From: Doryteuthis pealeii
Lineage: Eukaryota > Mollusca > Cephalopoda > Myopsida > Loliginidae
NCBI GenBank assembly: GCA_023376005.1
Contig: CM042151.1
Span: forward strand, 79,369,807 to 79,433,806
Length of the DNA stretch: 64,000 nt
Direction: 5' to 3'
Position 1 is the first letter of the stretch. Each line of letters opens with the position of its first letter. The notes below the pieces were generated by a model. The model searched no databases. It saw only the letters and a program-made list of their open reading frames with translations, and had not been told where the DNA came from. Below, one piece after another: positions 1-10,970 of this stretch. Both the position numbers and the translations under genes were made by a program.

Positions 1-3000
1 TTCCTATCTTATTCAACATGATGCTAAGACAGGCTAGAGATTATCTTGATGATGAATATGGAATCTACATCAGTAACTACCATAAGAGTGAAGCCGAGTT
101 GCATCCTGGTACTGAATCTCTTTCCTATCTTATTCAACATGATGCTAAGACAGGCTAGAGATTATCTTGATGATGAATATGGAATCTACATCAGTACTAC
201 CATAAGAGTGAAGCGAGTTGCATCCTGGTACTGAATCTCTTTCCTATCTTATTCAACATGAATGCTAAGACAGGTAGAGATTATCTTGATGATGATATGG
301 AATCTCATCAGTAACTACCATAAGAGTGAAGCAGAGTTGCATCCTGGTACTGAATCTCTTCCTATCTTATTCAACATGATGCTAAGACAGGCTAGAGATT
401 ATCTTGATGATGGATATGGAATCTCATCAGTAACTACCATAAGAGTGAAGCCGAGTTGCATCCTGGTACTGAATCTCTTCCTATCTTATTCAACATGATG
501 CTAAGACAGCTAAGAGATTATCTTGATGATGGATATGGAATTGCATCAGTAACTACCATAAGAGTGAAGCGAGTTGCATCCTGGTACTGAATCTCTTTCC
601 TATCTTATTCAACATGATGCTGACAGGCTACAGATTATCTTGATGATGGATATGGAATCTGCATCAGTAACTACCATAAGAGTGAAGCAGAGTTGCATCC
701 TGGTACTGAATCTCTTTCCTATCTTATTCAACATGATGCTAAGACAGGCTAGAGATTATCTTGATGATGAATATGGAATCTCATCAGTAACTACCATAAG
801 AGTGAAGCCGAGTTGCATCCTGGTACTGAATCTCTTTCCTATCTTATTCAACATGATGCTGACAGGCTAAGATTATCTTGATGATGAATATGGAATCTGC
901 ATCAATAACTACCATAAGAGTGAAGCTGAGTTGCATCCTGGTACTGAATCTCTTTCCTATCTTATTCAACATGATGCTAAGACAGGCTAGAGATTATCTT
1001 GATGATGGATATGGACTACATCAGTAACTACCATAAGAGTGAAGCCGAGTTGCATCCTGGTACTGAATCTCTTCCTATCTTATTCAACATGATGCTAAGA
1101 CAGGCTAGAGATTATCTTGATGATGAATATGGAATCTACATCAGTAACCCATAAGAGTGGAGCCGAGTTGCATCCTGGTACTGAATCTCTTTCCTATCTT
1201 ATTCAACATGATGCTAGACAGCTAGAGATTATTTGATGATGGATATGGAATCTGCATCAGTAACTACCATAAGATGAAGCAGAGTTGCATCCTGGTACTG
1301 AACTCTTTCCTATCTTATCACATGATGCTAAGACAGGCTAGAGATTATCTTGATGATGGATATGGAATCTGCATCAGTAACTACCATAAGAGTGAGCCGA
1401 GTTGCATCCTGGTACTGAATCTCTCCTATCTTATTCAACATGATGCTAGACAGGCTAGAGATTATCTGATGATGATGGAATCTACATCAGTAACTACCAT
1501 AAGAGTGAAGCAGAGTTGCATCCTGGTACTGAATCTCTTTCTATCTATTCAACATGATGCTAAGACAGGCTAGAGATTATCTGATGATGAATATGGATCA
1601 CATCAGTAACTACCATAAGAGTGAAGCCAGTTGCATCCTGGTACTGAATCTCGTTCCTATCTTATTCAACATGATGCTGACAGAGCTAGAGATTATCTTG
1701 ATGATGATATGGAATCTGCATCATAACTACCATAAGAGTGAAGCTGAGTTGCATCCTGGTACTGAATCTCTTTCCTATCTTATTCAACATGATGCTAAGA
1801 CAGGCTAGAGATTATCTTGATGATGGATATGGAATCTACATCAGTAACTACCATAAGAGTGAAGCCGAGTTGCATCCTGGTACTGAATCTCTTTCCTATC
1901 TTATTCAACATGATGCTAAGAACAGGCTAGAGATTATCTTGATGATGGATATGGAATCTACATCAGTAACTACCATAAGAGTGAAGCGAGTGCATCCTGG
2001 TACTGAATCTCTTTCCTATCTTATTCAACATGATGCTAAGACAGGCTAGAGAATTTCTTGATGATGAATATGGAATCTACATCAGTAACTACCATAAGAG
2101 TGAAGCCGAGTTGCATCCTGGTACTGAATCTCTTTCCTATCTTGATTCAACATGATGCTAAGACAGGCTAGAGATTATCTTGATGATGAATATGGAATCT
2201 CATCAGTAACTACCATAAGAGTGAAGCCGAGTTGCATCCTGGTACTGAATCTCTTTCCTATCTTATTCAACATGATGCTAAGACAGGCTAGAGATTATCT
2301 TGATGATGATATGGAATCTCATCAGTAACTACCATAAGAGATACCGAGTTGCATCCTGGTACTGAATCTTTTCCTATCTTATTCAACATGATGCTAAGGA
2401 CAGGCTAGAGATTATCTTGATGATGAATATGGAATCTACATCAGTAACTACCATAAGAGTGAAGCCGAGTTGCATCCTGGTACTGAATCTCTTTCCTATC
2501 TTATTCTAACATGATGCTAAGACAGGCTAGAGATTATCTTTGATGATGAATATGGGAATCTCCATCAGTAACTACCATAAGAGTGAAGCCGAGTTGCATC
2601 CTGGTACTGAATCTCTTTCCTATCTTATTCAACATGGATGCTAAGACAGGCTAGAGATTATCTGAGTGAGATATGGAATCTGCATCAGTAACTACCAAGA
2701 GTGAAGCAGAGTTGCATCCTGGTGACTGAATCTCTTTTCCTATCTTATTCAACATGATGCTAAGACAGGCTAGAGATTATCTTTGATGATGATATGGAAT
2801 CTGCATCAGTAACTACCATAAGAGTGAAGCCGAGTTGCATCCTGGTACTGAATTCTCTTTCCTATCTTATTCAACATGATGCTAAGACAGGCTAGAGATT
2901 ATCTTGATGATGGGATATGGAATCTTGCATCAGTAACTACCATAAGAGTGAAGGAGTTGCATCCTGGTACTGAATCTCTTTCCTATCTTATTCAACATGA

Positions 3001-6000
3001 TGCTAAGACAGGCTAGAGATTATCTTTGATGATGATATGGAATCTTATCAGTAACTACCATTAAGAGTGAAGCGCGAGTTGCATCCTGGTACTGAATCTC
3101 TTCCTATCTTATTCAACATGATGCTAAGACAGGCTAGAGATTATCTTGATGATGGATATGGAATCTACATCAGTAACTACCATAAGAGTGAAGCGCGAGT
3201 TGCATCCGTGTACTGAGAATCTCTTTCCTATCTTATTCAACATGATGCTAAGACAGGCTAGAGATTATCTTGATTGTGGATAGATCTGCATCAGTAATAC
3301 CATAAGGTGAAGTGAGTTGCATCCTGGTACTGAATCTCTTTCCTATCTTATTCAACATGATGCTAAGACAGGCTAGAGATTATCTTGATGATGGATATGG
3401 AATCTCATCAGTAACTACCATAAGAGTGAAGCGAGTTGCATCCTGGTACTGGAATCTCTTTCCTATCTTATTCAACATGATGCTAAGACCAGGCTAGAGA
3501 TTATCTTGATGATGATATGGAACTTCATCAGTAACTACCATAAGAGTGAAGCCGAGTTGCATCCTGTACTGAATCTCTTTCCTATCTTATTCAACATGAT
3601 GCTAAGACAGGCTAGAGATTATCTTGATGATGATGGATATAATCTACATTCAGTAACTACCATAAGAGTGAAGCTGAGTTGCATCCTGGTACTGAATCTC
3701 TTTCCTATCTTATTCAACATGATGCTAAGACAGGCTAGAGATTATCTTGATGATGGATATGGAATCTGCATCAGTAACTACCATAAGAGTGAAGCCGAGT
3801 TGCATCCTGGTACTGAATCTCTTTCCTATCTTATTCAACATTGATGCTAAGACAGGCTAGAGATTATCTTGATGATGATATGAATCTACATCAGTAACTA
3901 CCATAAGAGTGAAGCCGAGTTGCATCCTGGTACTGAATCTCTTTCCTATCTTATTCAAACATGATGCTAAGACAGGCTAGAGATTATCTTGATGATGAAT
4001 ATGGAATCTACATCAGTAACTACCATAAGAGTGAAGCCGAGTTGCATCCTGGTACTGAATCTCTTCCTATCTTATTCAACATGATGCTAAGACAGGCTAG
4101 AGATTATCTTGATGATGAATATGAATCTGTCCTCAGTAACTACCATAAGAGTGAAGCCGAGTTGCATCCTGGTACTGAATCTCTTTCCTATCTTATTCAA
4201 CATGATGCTAAGACAGGCTAGAGATGATATCTTGATGATGGATATGGAATCTACATCAGTAACTACCATAAGAGTGAAGCCAGTTGCATCCTGGTACTGA
4301 ATCTCTTTCCTATCTTATTCAACATGATGCTAAGACAGGCTAGAGATTATCTTGGATGATGAATATGGAATCTACATCAGTAACTACCATAAGAGTGAAG
4401 CCGAGTTGCATCCTGTACTGAATCTCTTTCCTATCTTATTCAACATTGATGCTAAGACAGGCTAGAGATTATCTTGATGATGAATATGAATCTACCATCA
4501 GTAACTACCATAAGAGTGAAGCCGAGTTGCATCCTGGTACTGAATCTCTTTTCCTATCTTATCAACATGATGCTAAGACAGGCTAGAAGATTATCTTGAT
4601 GATGAATATGGAATCTCATCAGTAACTACCATAAGAGTGAAGCCGAGTTGCATCCTGGTACTGAATCTCTTTTCCTATCTTATTCAACATGATGCTAAGA
4701 CAGGCTAGAGATTATCTTGATGATGAGATATGGAATCTGCATCAGTAACTACCATAAGAGTGAAGCCGAGTTGCATCCTGTACTGAATCTCTTTCCTATT
4801 CTTATTCAACATGATGCTAAGACAGGCTAGAGATTATCTTGATGAATATGGAATCTACATCAGTAACTACCATAAGAGTGAAGCCGAGTTCATCCTGGTA
4901 CTGAATCTCTTTCCTATCTTATTCAACATGATGCTAAGACAGGCTAGAGATTATCTTGATGATGAATATGGAATCTCATCAGTAACTACCATAAGAGTGA
5001 AAGCCGAGTTGCATCCTGTACTGAATCTCTTTCCTATCTTATTCAACATGATGCTAAGAACAGGCTAGAGATTATCTTGATGATGATATGGAATCTGCAT
5101 CAGTAACTACCATAAGAGTGAAGCGAGTTGCATCCTGGTACTGAATCTCTTTCCTATCTTATTCAACATGATGCTAAGACAGGCTAGAGATTATCTTGAT
5201 GATGAATATGGAATCTACATCAGTAACTACCATAAGAGTGAAGCCGAGTTACATCCTCGTACTGAATCTCTTCCTATCTTATTCAACATGATGCTAAACA
5301 GAGCTAGAGATTATCTTGATGATGGATATGGAATTACATCAGTAACTACCATAAGAGTGAAGCGAGTTGCATCCTGGTACTGAATCTCTTTCCTATCTTA
5401 TTCAACATGATGCTAAGACAGGCTAGAGATTATCTTGATGATGATATGGAATCTACATCAGTAACTACCATAAGAGTGAAGCCGAGTTCATCCTGGTACT
5501 GAATCTCTTTCCTATCTTATTCAACATGATGCTAAGACAGGCTAGAGATTATCTTGATTGATGGATATGGAATCTCATCAGTAACTACCATAAGAGTGAA
5601 GCGAGTTGCATCCTGGTACTGAATCTCTTTCCTATCTTATTCAACATGATGCTAAGACAGGCTAGAGATTATCTTGATGATGGATATGAATCTATCAGTA
5701 ACTACCATAAGAGGTGAAGCCGAGTTGCTTCCTGTACTGAATCTCTTTCCTATCTTATTCAACATGATGCTAAGACAGGCTAGAGATTATTGATGATGAT
5801 ATGGAATCTCATCAGTAACTACCATAAGAGTGAAGCCGAGTTGATCCTGGTACTGAATCTCTTTCCTATCTTTATTCAACATGGATGCTAAGACAGCTAG
5901 AGATTATCTTGATGATGATATGGAATCTACATAGTAACTACCATAAGAGTGAAGCCGAGTTACATCCTGGTACTGAATCTCTTTCCTATCTTATTCAACA

Positions 6001-6430
6001 TGATGCTAAGACAGGGTAGAGATATCTTGATGATGGATATGGAATCTACATCAGTAAACTACCATAAGAGTGAAGCCGAGTTGCATCCTGGTACTGAATC
6101 TCTTTCCCATTCAACATGATGCTAAGACAGGCTAAGATTATCTTGATGATGATATGGAATCTCACGTAACTACCATAAGAGTGAAGCCAGTTGCATCCTG
6201 GTACTGAACTCTTTCCTATCTTATTCAACATGATGCTAAGACAGGCTAGAGATTATCTTGATGATATGTGAATCTACATCAGAACTACCATAGAGTAAGC
6301 CGAGTTGCATCCTGGTACTGAATCTCTTCCTATCTTATTCAACATGATGCTAAGACAGGCTAGAGATTATCTTGATGCATGAATATGGAATCTACATCAA
6401 ACTACCATAGAGTGAAGCCGAGTTGCATCC
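1..6430. repeat. Satellite array, 121-bp monomer, about 53 copies
   Basis: Head-to-tail copies of a unit that begins TTCCTATCTTATTCAACATG and ends GGTACTGAATCTCT. The first two full units are 121 bp apart. Copies differ almost only by 1-2 base insertions or deletions, often in the GATGATGAATATGG stretch or at GAAGCCGAG. Substitutions are rare, mainly TAC/TGC/TC before ATCAGTAAC. Each intact unit contains an ATG ATG start and a short open phrase that ends at TAG in the next unit. Because 121 is not a multiple of 3, the frame rotates at every unit and no long ORF can persist. It reads as a satellite rather than a coding repeat. The array runs off the left edge of the window. Confidence 0.95.
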
Positions 6431-6640
6431 TGGTACTAACTCTTTCCTTCTTCACAAGCATGATGCTAAAAGACCAGCTAGAGACCCCGCTGCTCCCATC
6501 CTCTGATGATGAATATGGAATCCCATCAGTAAACTACCATCAAGGGGAGTGGAAGGCCGAGTGCATCTGGTACTGATCCTTTCCTATCTTATTCAACATG
6601 ATGCTAGACAGGCTAGGAGATTATCTTTGATGATGAATCT
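6431..6640. repeat. Decayed right edge of the 121-bp satellite
   Basis: The last one to two units are recognisable but contain substitutions and short insertions not seen inside the array, for example ACCCCGCTGCTCCCATCCTC at about 6485. Edge units that diverge while interior units stay uniform are expected when homogenisation does not reach the array boundary. Confidence 0.75.
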
Positions 6641-6831
6641 CTCTCTGCTGGCGATTTAGGGAGTCTTACCCCTCTGCAGAGTGTAGTCGGTACATTCTAA
6701 CATCCCAGCCGACAGTGCGGTAAAGGGAGTGGGTAGTTAAGATATATATAGGGAGGGTTAAATTGAGGGATGGGTGATTTCATGCCTTAATTGTCAATTA
6801 CTGCTAATTAGAAGGATGTAAATGATTTTTT
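6641..6831. other. Non-coding flank of the satellite, no recognised feature
   Basis: Moderately GC-rich DNA containing CCCCTCTGCAGAGTGTAGTC and a short G-rich run (GGGAGTGGGTAG). No ORF, tRNA-like boxes or match to another part of the window was seen. Confidence 0.4.
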
Positions 6832-7051
6832 TGGACCATATTATCTTAAGGTACCCCTTTTCGATTTCGTTTCATTAGGTCATTTTTTTCATTTACACCG
6901 TCAATATCCAGTTATTTGTTAGGGGTTAGGGTTAGCGTTAGAACCCCTAACTCTAACCCCTAACAAACAACCGGATATTGACGGTGTAAATGAAAAAAAA
7001 TGACCTAATGAAACAAAATCGAAAAGGGGTGCCTTAAGGTAATATGGTCCA
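6832..7051. mobile_element. Foldback (palindromic) element with telomere-like centre
   Basis: Two arms of about 85-110 bp are reverse complements. The left arm starts TGGACCATATTATCTTAAGG and the right arm ends with the complement, AAGGTAATATGGTCCA. The arms meet at a centre made of GTTAGGGGTTAGGGTTAGCG followed by its complement AACCCCTAACTCTAACCCC. The structure resembles a foldback or MITE-type non-autonomous element. No target-site duplication was identified. It lies just beyond the 3' end of the LINE fragment at 7105. Confidence 0.8.
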
Positions 7052-7104
7052 TTTTTTCTTTCAAACATAATTTAATCCTAGATCTAAGGAATAATTTAGT
7101 ATAA

Positions 7105-8035
7105 TTTTCATGCCATTGGTTGGTATCCTTCCGTCTATTGAAGACGATGGTGTAGTGTCCACTTTAAAAAAATTTTTAAAATCTACAACTGCGCAAATGG
7201 TTGAACAGACCAATTTTTGAATGGCAATCTCTGGTGCAGTGATTGCAAACAAACGGTGATGCTTACTGGAGATGCTGTTGTCTCTCCTTCCTTATGACTC
7301 TATTTTCTGTGGTGGCTTCTTTCCTCTCTTTTTCACTCCTTTTCGTTCCTTGTTTGACGAGGAGGCGCCAGGTCGTACGGTCTTCTGCATAAGCCTTCCA
7401 TGTGTTGGTGTCAATGTGGCATGTCTTCATGTCTCTCTTGCAGACATCTTTAAAGCACAGGCGTGGTCTCCCTACTGGTTGGGTGGCCTCTACTAACTCA
7501 CCATACAGTAGGTCTTTGGGGATGCAGCTGTAAGGTTCAAGGTTATAATAATGTTATAATTGGTTGAACAAAACAACTCCGACCAAAAGTTGTGAAATGT
7601 AACACAGGACTTTAATATATTGGACAGCACATGGAGAGACATTCAAGACATGAAATACAAATACATAACAAAGATACATAAAAGGAAAAAGACACAAAGT
7701 TATGGAAAGTTATGGACAGTCCATAGACTAAAGTCACTTACTAGTGGCTGTAATAGGGGCCGAAGCCCCCACACAAGAAGGTATAGACATAAACGTCTAA
7801 CCCATGTGTGTGAGTTCCCGGAGAAGAAAAAGGAGGAGAGTTTGAAACAGGCGCTTAAATACAAAAAAAACCCCTGGTGGTAAAAAACGGGAATCCAAGG
7901 GGAAGATAACTCTTCCAGGCAAAGATAAGACAACCCAACACAGCCTTTGTCCATCCTCCTGACGTGGCCAAGCCAATGCAAGCATCTGTCACTGATGATG
8001 GCAGGCATGCTGTTTATGTGTGCCATTTTCATGCC
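7105..8035 (-). mobile_element. LINE 3' end (C-terminal region of the RT protein), interrupted by a solo LTR
   Basis: Read on the minus strand, 8035-7941 encodes a phrase with CLHWLGHVRRMD and 7524-7105 continues with PKDLLYGELVEATQPVGRPR, then a W-rich segment (TWRLLVKQGTKR) and a stop. In another frame just after it comes a cysteine/histidine motif, CNHCTRDCHSKIGLFNHLRSC in spacing. LGHV-x-RM followed by P-K-x-L-L-Y-G-E-L and a terminal CxxC...H...C knuckle is the usual C-terminus of a widespread invertebrate LINE group; the clade is not assigned here. The body 5' of this is missing, so the copy is 5'-truncated, and it is split by the element at 7529-7940. It is not functional. Confidence 0.8.
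7529..7940. mobile_element. Solo LTR-like insertion (412 bp) with 4-bp TSD
   Basis: The insertion begins TGTAAGGTTCAAGG and ends ACAACCCAACA, the TG...CA termini of an LTR. It is flanked on both sides by CAGC (7525-7528 and 7941-7944). Taking it out together with one CAGC leaves the LINE reading uninterrupted across the join. It holds no gag or pol coding sequence; the ORF seen inside (7620-7883) has no recognisable domain. A lone LTR left by recombination between the two LTRs of a Gypsy-like element fits best. Confidence 0.7.
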
Positions 8036-8173
8036 ATTAAACTAAACAGTAAGAAGCCTTTAGGATCTAAAAGGTGATTCGCTCAGCTTTAGTAAAATGA
8101 TAGATAGATATATATGATGAAAAGGTAAATGGAATAAAGCAGAGGAAATTGGATGCGGCAGATAGAGAATGTA

Positions 8174-8537
8174 AAGGTAAAAGGGGGGGGGGTGCCATAG
8201 ATGGATGATACATCACAATTTCAGGTGGGGTGATAGAATGATCAAAGGATTTAGAGTAAGTGAAGCATTGAGTGATTAGTAATAGGGTTGGTTTTGTGGC
8301 TGGTTACAAAAATTGTAAAAAATACAAGAAATTCAAAATCATAGAAACACATAAAATAAAATAAAATTCTGAATCACAAATCTTTCTGTTTTGAAATAAT
8401 AAAGATTCATTCTGAAAAAGCTTCTAAGACCAACAGAGGTGAAATATTAATTGGATATAATTATTTGTGTTTTGTTATTCACTTTTTACTTAATTTTTTC
8501 TAAATATTTTCATGGATTTTACTAAACTGTTATTTCC

Positions 8538-8546
<9 letters not shown>
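8174..8546. repeat. Dispersed repeat, copy 1 (pairs with 28635-29003)
   Basis: About 360 bp nearly identical to 28635-29003, including TGATAGAATGATCAAAGG and TTGTGGCTGGTTACAAAAAT. Both copies stop at the same place, CTGTTATTTCCTTCATATAT. Here a (TA)n run follows, whereas in the second copy a foldback element follows. No coding potential. Confidence 0.85.

Positions 8547-8571
<25 letters not shown>
8537..8571. repeat. (TA)n microsatellite
   Basis: An uninterrupted TA dinucleotide run at the right end of the dispersed repeat. It is one of about a dozen (TA)n tracts in the window, several of which sit at repeat boundaries. Confidence 0.95.
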
Positions 8572-8575
<4 letters not shown>

Positions 8576-8648
8576 AATAAGACATCTTCATAATGTCAAT
8601 ACAGATTTCTGTCATCAAAACTTTTAACATCTTGTTATTTTTTCTACA

Positions 8649-9196
8649 AAACTTTTGGTAATTTATGAGGAAGTGCATCCTGGACTCCTGCCTCAGAAAT
8701 TGCTACCTGGTGACTATTAAAATAACGTCACTAGCTATGTCATCTTGGTGGTGTTACTTGAAAGAAAACAACCAACTTAGGGCGTTAAATGTATTTTAGA
8801 GGGGGGGGGGCTTCTCTTTTTTTGTCGTAATTCTTATTTATCATAATTTGTTTAGAAATTTATTTATAGAAATTTGTCGGAATTCTTGTTTATTTATAGA
8901 AATTTTTCGTAATTCTTGTTTAGATATGAAGATGGATATCTATCTATCTATCTATCTATCTCAATTTGTTCATTTTTACTTTGTTTATATATATCTATCC
9001 ACCCATCTCCATTTGTTCATATCAAAAAAGAGAAGCCCCCCCCCCTCTAAAATACATTTAACGCCCTAAGTTGGTTGTTTCTTTCAAGTAACACTGCCGA
9101 GACGACATAGCTGGGGACATTATTTTAATAGTCACCGGGTAGCAATTTCTGAGGCAGGAGACCGGGACGCACTTCCTCATAAATTACCAAACTTTC

Positions 9197-9200
<4 letters not shown>
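8649..9200. mobile_element. Foldback element with about 175-bp inverted arms
   Basis: The left arm 8649-8823 (AATTTATGAGGAAGTGCATC ... TTTTAGAGGGGGGGGGCTTC) is reverse-complementary to the right arm at about 9025-9198 (GAAGCCCCCCCCCTCTAAAA ... GCACTTCCTCATAAATT). Mismatches are scattered along the arms, for example TGGTGGTG versus CACTGCC near the middle. The centre holds three AATTCTTGTTTA-type direct repeats and a (TCTA)n tract at 8937-8962. (TA)n runs lie near both outer ends. Confidence 0.85.

Positions 9201-9238
<38 letters not shown>
9200..9238. repeat. (TA)n microsatellite
   Basis: A pure TA run directly after the right arm of the foldback element. Confidence 0.95.
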
Positions 9239-9241
<3 letters not shown>

Positions 9242-9758
9242 AAATAGCCCAAAATACTGTGAGTGTTTTCAGTCCTCAAAAGGTGGAGGTGCAAGTAACC
9301 TGAAAGAAATCTGAATTTTTTAGAATAAAATAACTAATGCATTATAAAATACATTGATTAATAAGGCAACAGTGAAAATTCTATTAAAATCTGATAATTC
9401 CCTGATTTTTGGTAATTTTTTGTTTATCAATCAGGGTTAGTGAATTGTTACCATAAAATAAAAATAATGATACATCTCAGCTACCATAGTTTTAAAAGGT
9501 TTTGAGGAAATATTATCTGAACAAAAACAAGAGTATATTTTCTGAAAGTGCTTCTTTTTCTGTGTGATTTGAAAAAAAGAAAAAAAAAAGGATATTATTG
9601 TTATAAAATTTTTACTTTTTTTAATATGGTCATCTGGTTTTGATCTTTCTGGAAATGTAAAAATTAGGGCATGAGATTTTTTTATTTTTTTTTTATTTTT
9701 ATTCAAACGCCCAAAAGTTCAAAATTCTCCAATCAGAATTAAAAAAATTTTTTTTTTC
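9239..9758. repeat. AT-rich non-coding DNA with a family 2-like fragment
   Basis: Contains ATGCATTATAAAATACATTG and TTCCCTGATTTTTGG, the subterminal sequence of family 2 elements. The part at 9620-9740 (GATCTTTCTGGAAATGTAAA) matches 52500-52620. No gene recognised. Confidence 0.6.
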
Positions 9759-9928
9759 CAATCATAATTTTCATCATTTATGTAAGCTGAAAATTTTTTT
9801 AACATCATCAGGAATTTTTGTTAATGTTTCTTCTTTCGAATTCAAGATAATAATAATTTTTATACAAGTTTCATTGTGTTAAATATAGGGTGGGAGGTAA
9901 ATTTCACATGGAAAATTGGTGGTACCTA
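9759..9928 (-). mobile_element. Family 1 terminal fragment (ends GGTGGTACCTA)
   Basis: Contains the family 1 terminal block in reverse orientation: AAGTTTCATTGTGTTAAATA, a G-rich stretch, TAAATTTCAC and then ATTGGTGGTACCTA. The other end of the element was not found upstream, so this copy is truncated. It abuts a family 3 repeat at 9929. Confidence 0.75.
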
Positions 9929-10530
9929 CTATTTATTTATTATCAATTGGTTAGCATTGAAACTAACAAAAATATAAACGTGTACTGTAACATATTAAAA
10001 ATTAATAACACTACTTATATATGCAAATATATTTTTTCATTAACGAAGTACAGGAATTTTAGTTTTGATGACATTTCTCCATTGTTTCAATAAAATATCT
10101 TCCTTGGCCTCGTGCCTCATGATGTCACATTCTGCCCGTGGCTGTAGACTTGGGGGTAAATACATAATTATCTCCCTTGAGTTTCGCTCTTGATAAGTCA
10201 TTCTGCATTGATTAGAAAGGACGATTGTTTTAATTTTTCAACTGGAAAAATATAAGTTTATCTAAAGTATTCTAGTTTTTTTGTTTTTTTTTGTTTTATA
10301 TCACATTTCCTTATTGAAAAAAGGTGAGACGAAAAGAGACAGAGAAAAGTAAGTATCACGTTCACTTAATTTATTTGTTTATAAATTATCGAATAGGTTT
10401 TGCGAAAAGGTTTTTATTTTTACTAACGAAGAAAGAAATATGATGAAATATTTTTAGAATATGCGAAAATATTGAATCTAAAAATATCTAGAAGTAAATA
10501 AATATCCATGAAGACCCATAAAAAAAATAA
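9929..10530 (+). repeat. Family 3 dispersed repeat, copy near 10 kb
   Basis: Matches 36700-37345 and 52796-53520 over most of its length. Shared blocks include TATTTATTATCAA, CCTCGTGCCTCATGATGTCA, CTGCCCGTGGCTGTAGACTT and GTGAGACGAAAAGAGACAGA. This copy carries no family 2 element after GGCTGTAGAC, and after GAAGAC it runs straight into CCATAAAAA. It therefore shows the empty state of two insertion sites that are filled elsewhere in the window. No convincing ORF. Confidence 0.8.
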
Positions 10531-10970
10531 GTTTAATATCTGAACTGGATTCGTCCCATGTAAAAAATGAAATTAAAAATAGATTTTTTTTTTACTAATT
10601 TTGTCTAGCAAACAGAACACGAGGGGCATTCGATCTGACGTGTAAAATTTACCTTTGCCCTTATATTTAACACTATGAAACTTGAATAAATATTATCTTC
10701 AAAATTTTTGGAACATTCAAAAGAAGAAACATTTAAAAAAGAAAAAAGAAAGATGTTTAAGATGCCCTATTACCAAAACCGAACTAGTAGCGATTTATTT
10801 ATTTTTTTTTTTTTTTACATGTGTTCCGTCATTAAATTATATTTCCAAAAATGAACGATTTATTTATATCCAAAAAGAAAAAAAATTACAAAGATATTTG
10901 TACGGGGAATCAATGCGCGAAACAAAAACTAACAAAAAAAAATTATTAGCCTTTTCAATTTAGTAAACAT
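10531..10970. other. AT-rich DNA, no feature recognised
   Basis: Homopolymer-rich sequence with low-complexity ORFs only (K/N/I/F rich). At about 10640-10680 it has a family 1-like phrase (TTTACC...TATTTAACACTATGAAACTTG). No gene is supported. Confidence 0.4.

Noticed and set aside
46..5383. Many 60-110 codon ORFs in the first 6 kb
   Set aside because: All are frames through the 121-bp satellite. Their ends are set by random indels and they change frame from unit to unit.
1..6430. CRISPR-like array of regular repeats
   Set aside because: There are no unique spacers. The whole 121-bp unit repeats, and the sequence is eukaryotic.
6900..6965. Interstitial telomere
   Set aside because: Only two to three imperfect TTAGGG units are present on each side of a palindrome centre, far too few for a telomeric tract; reported instead as a foldback with a telomere-like core.
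7620..7883. ORFs inside 7529-7940 on both strands
   Set aside because: They lie inside the LTR-like insertion and extend across its edge into LINE sequence; no domain was recognised.
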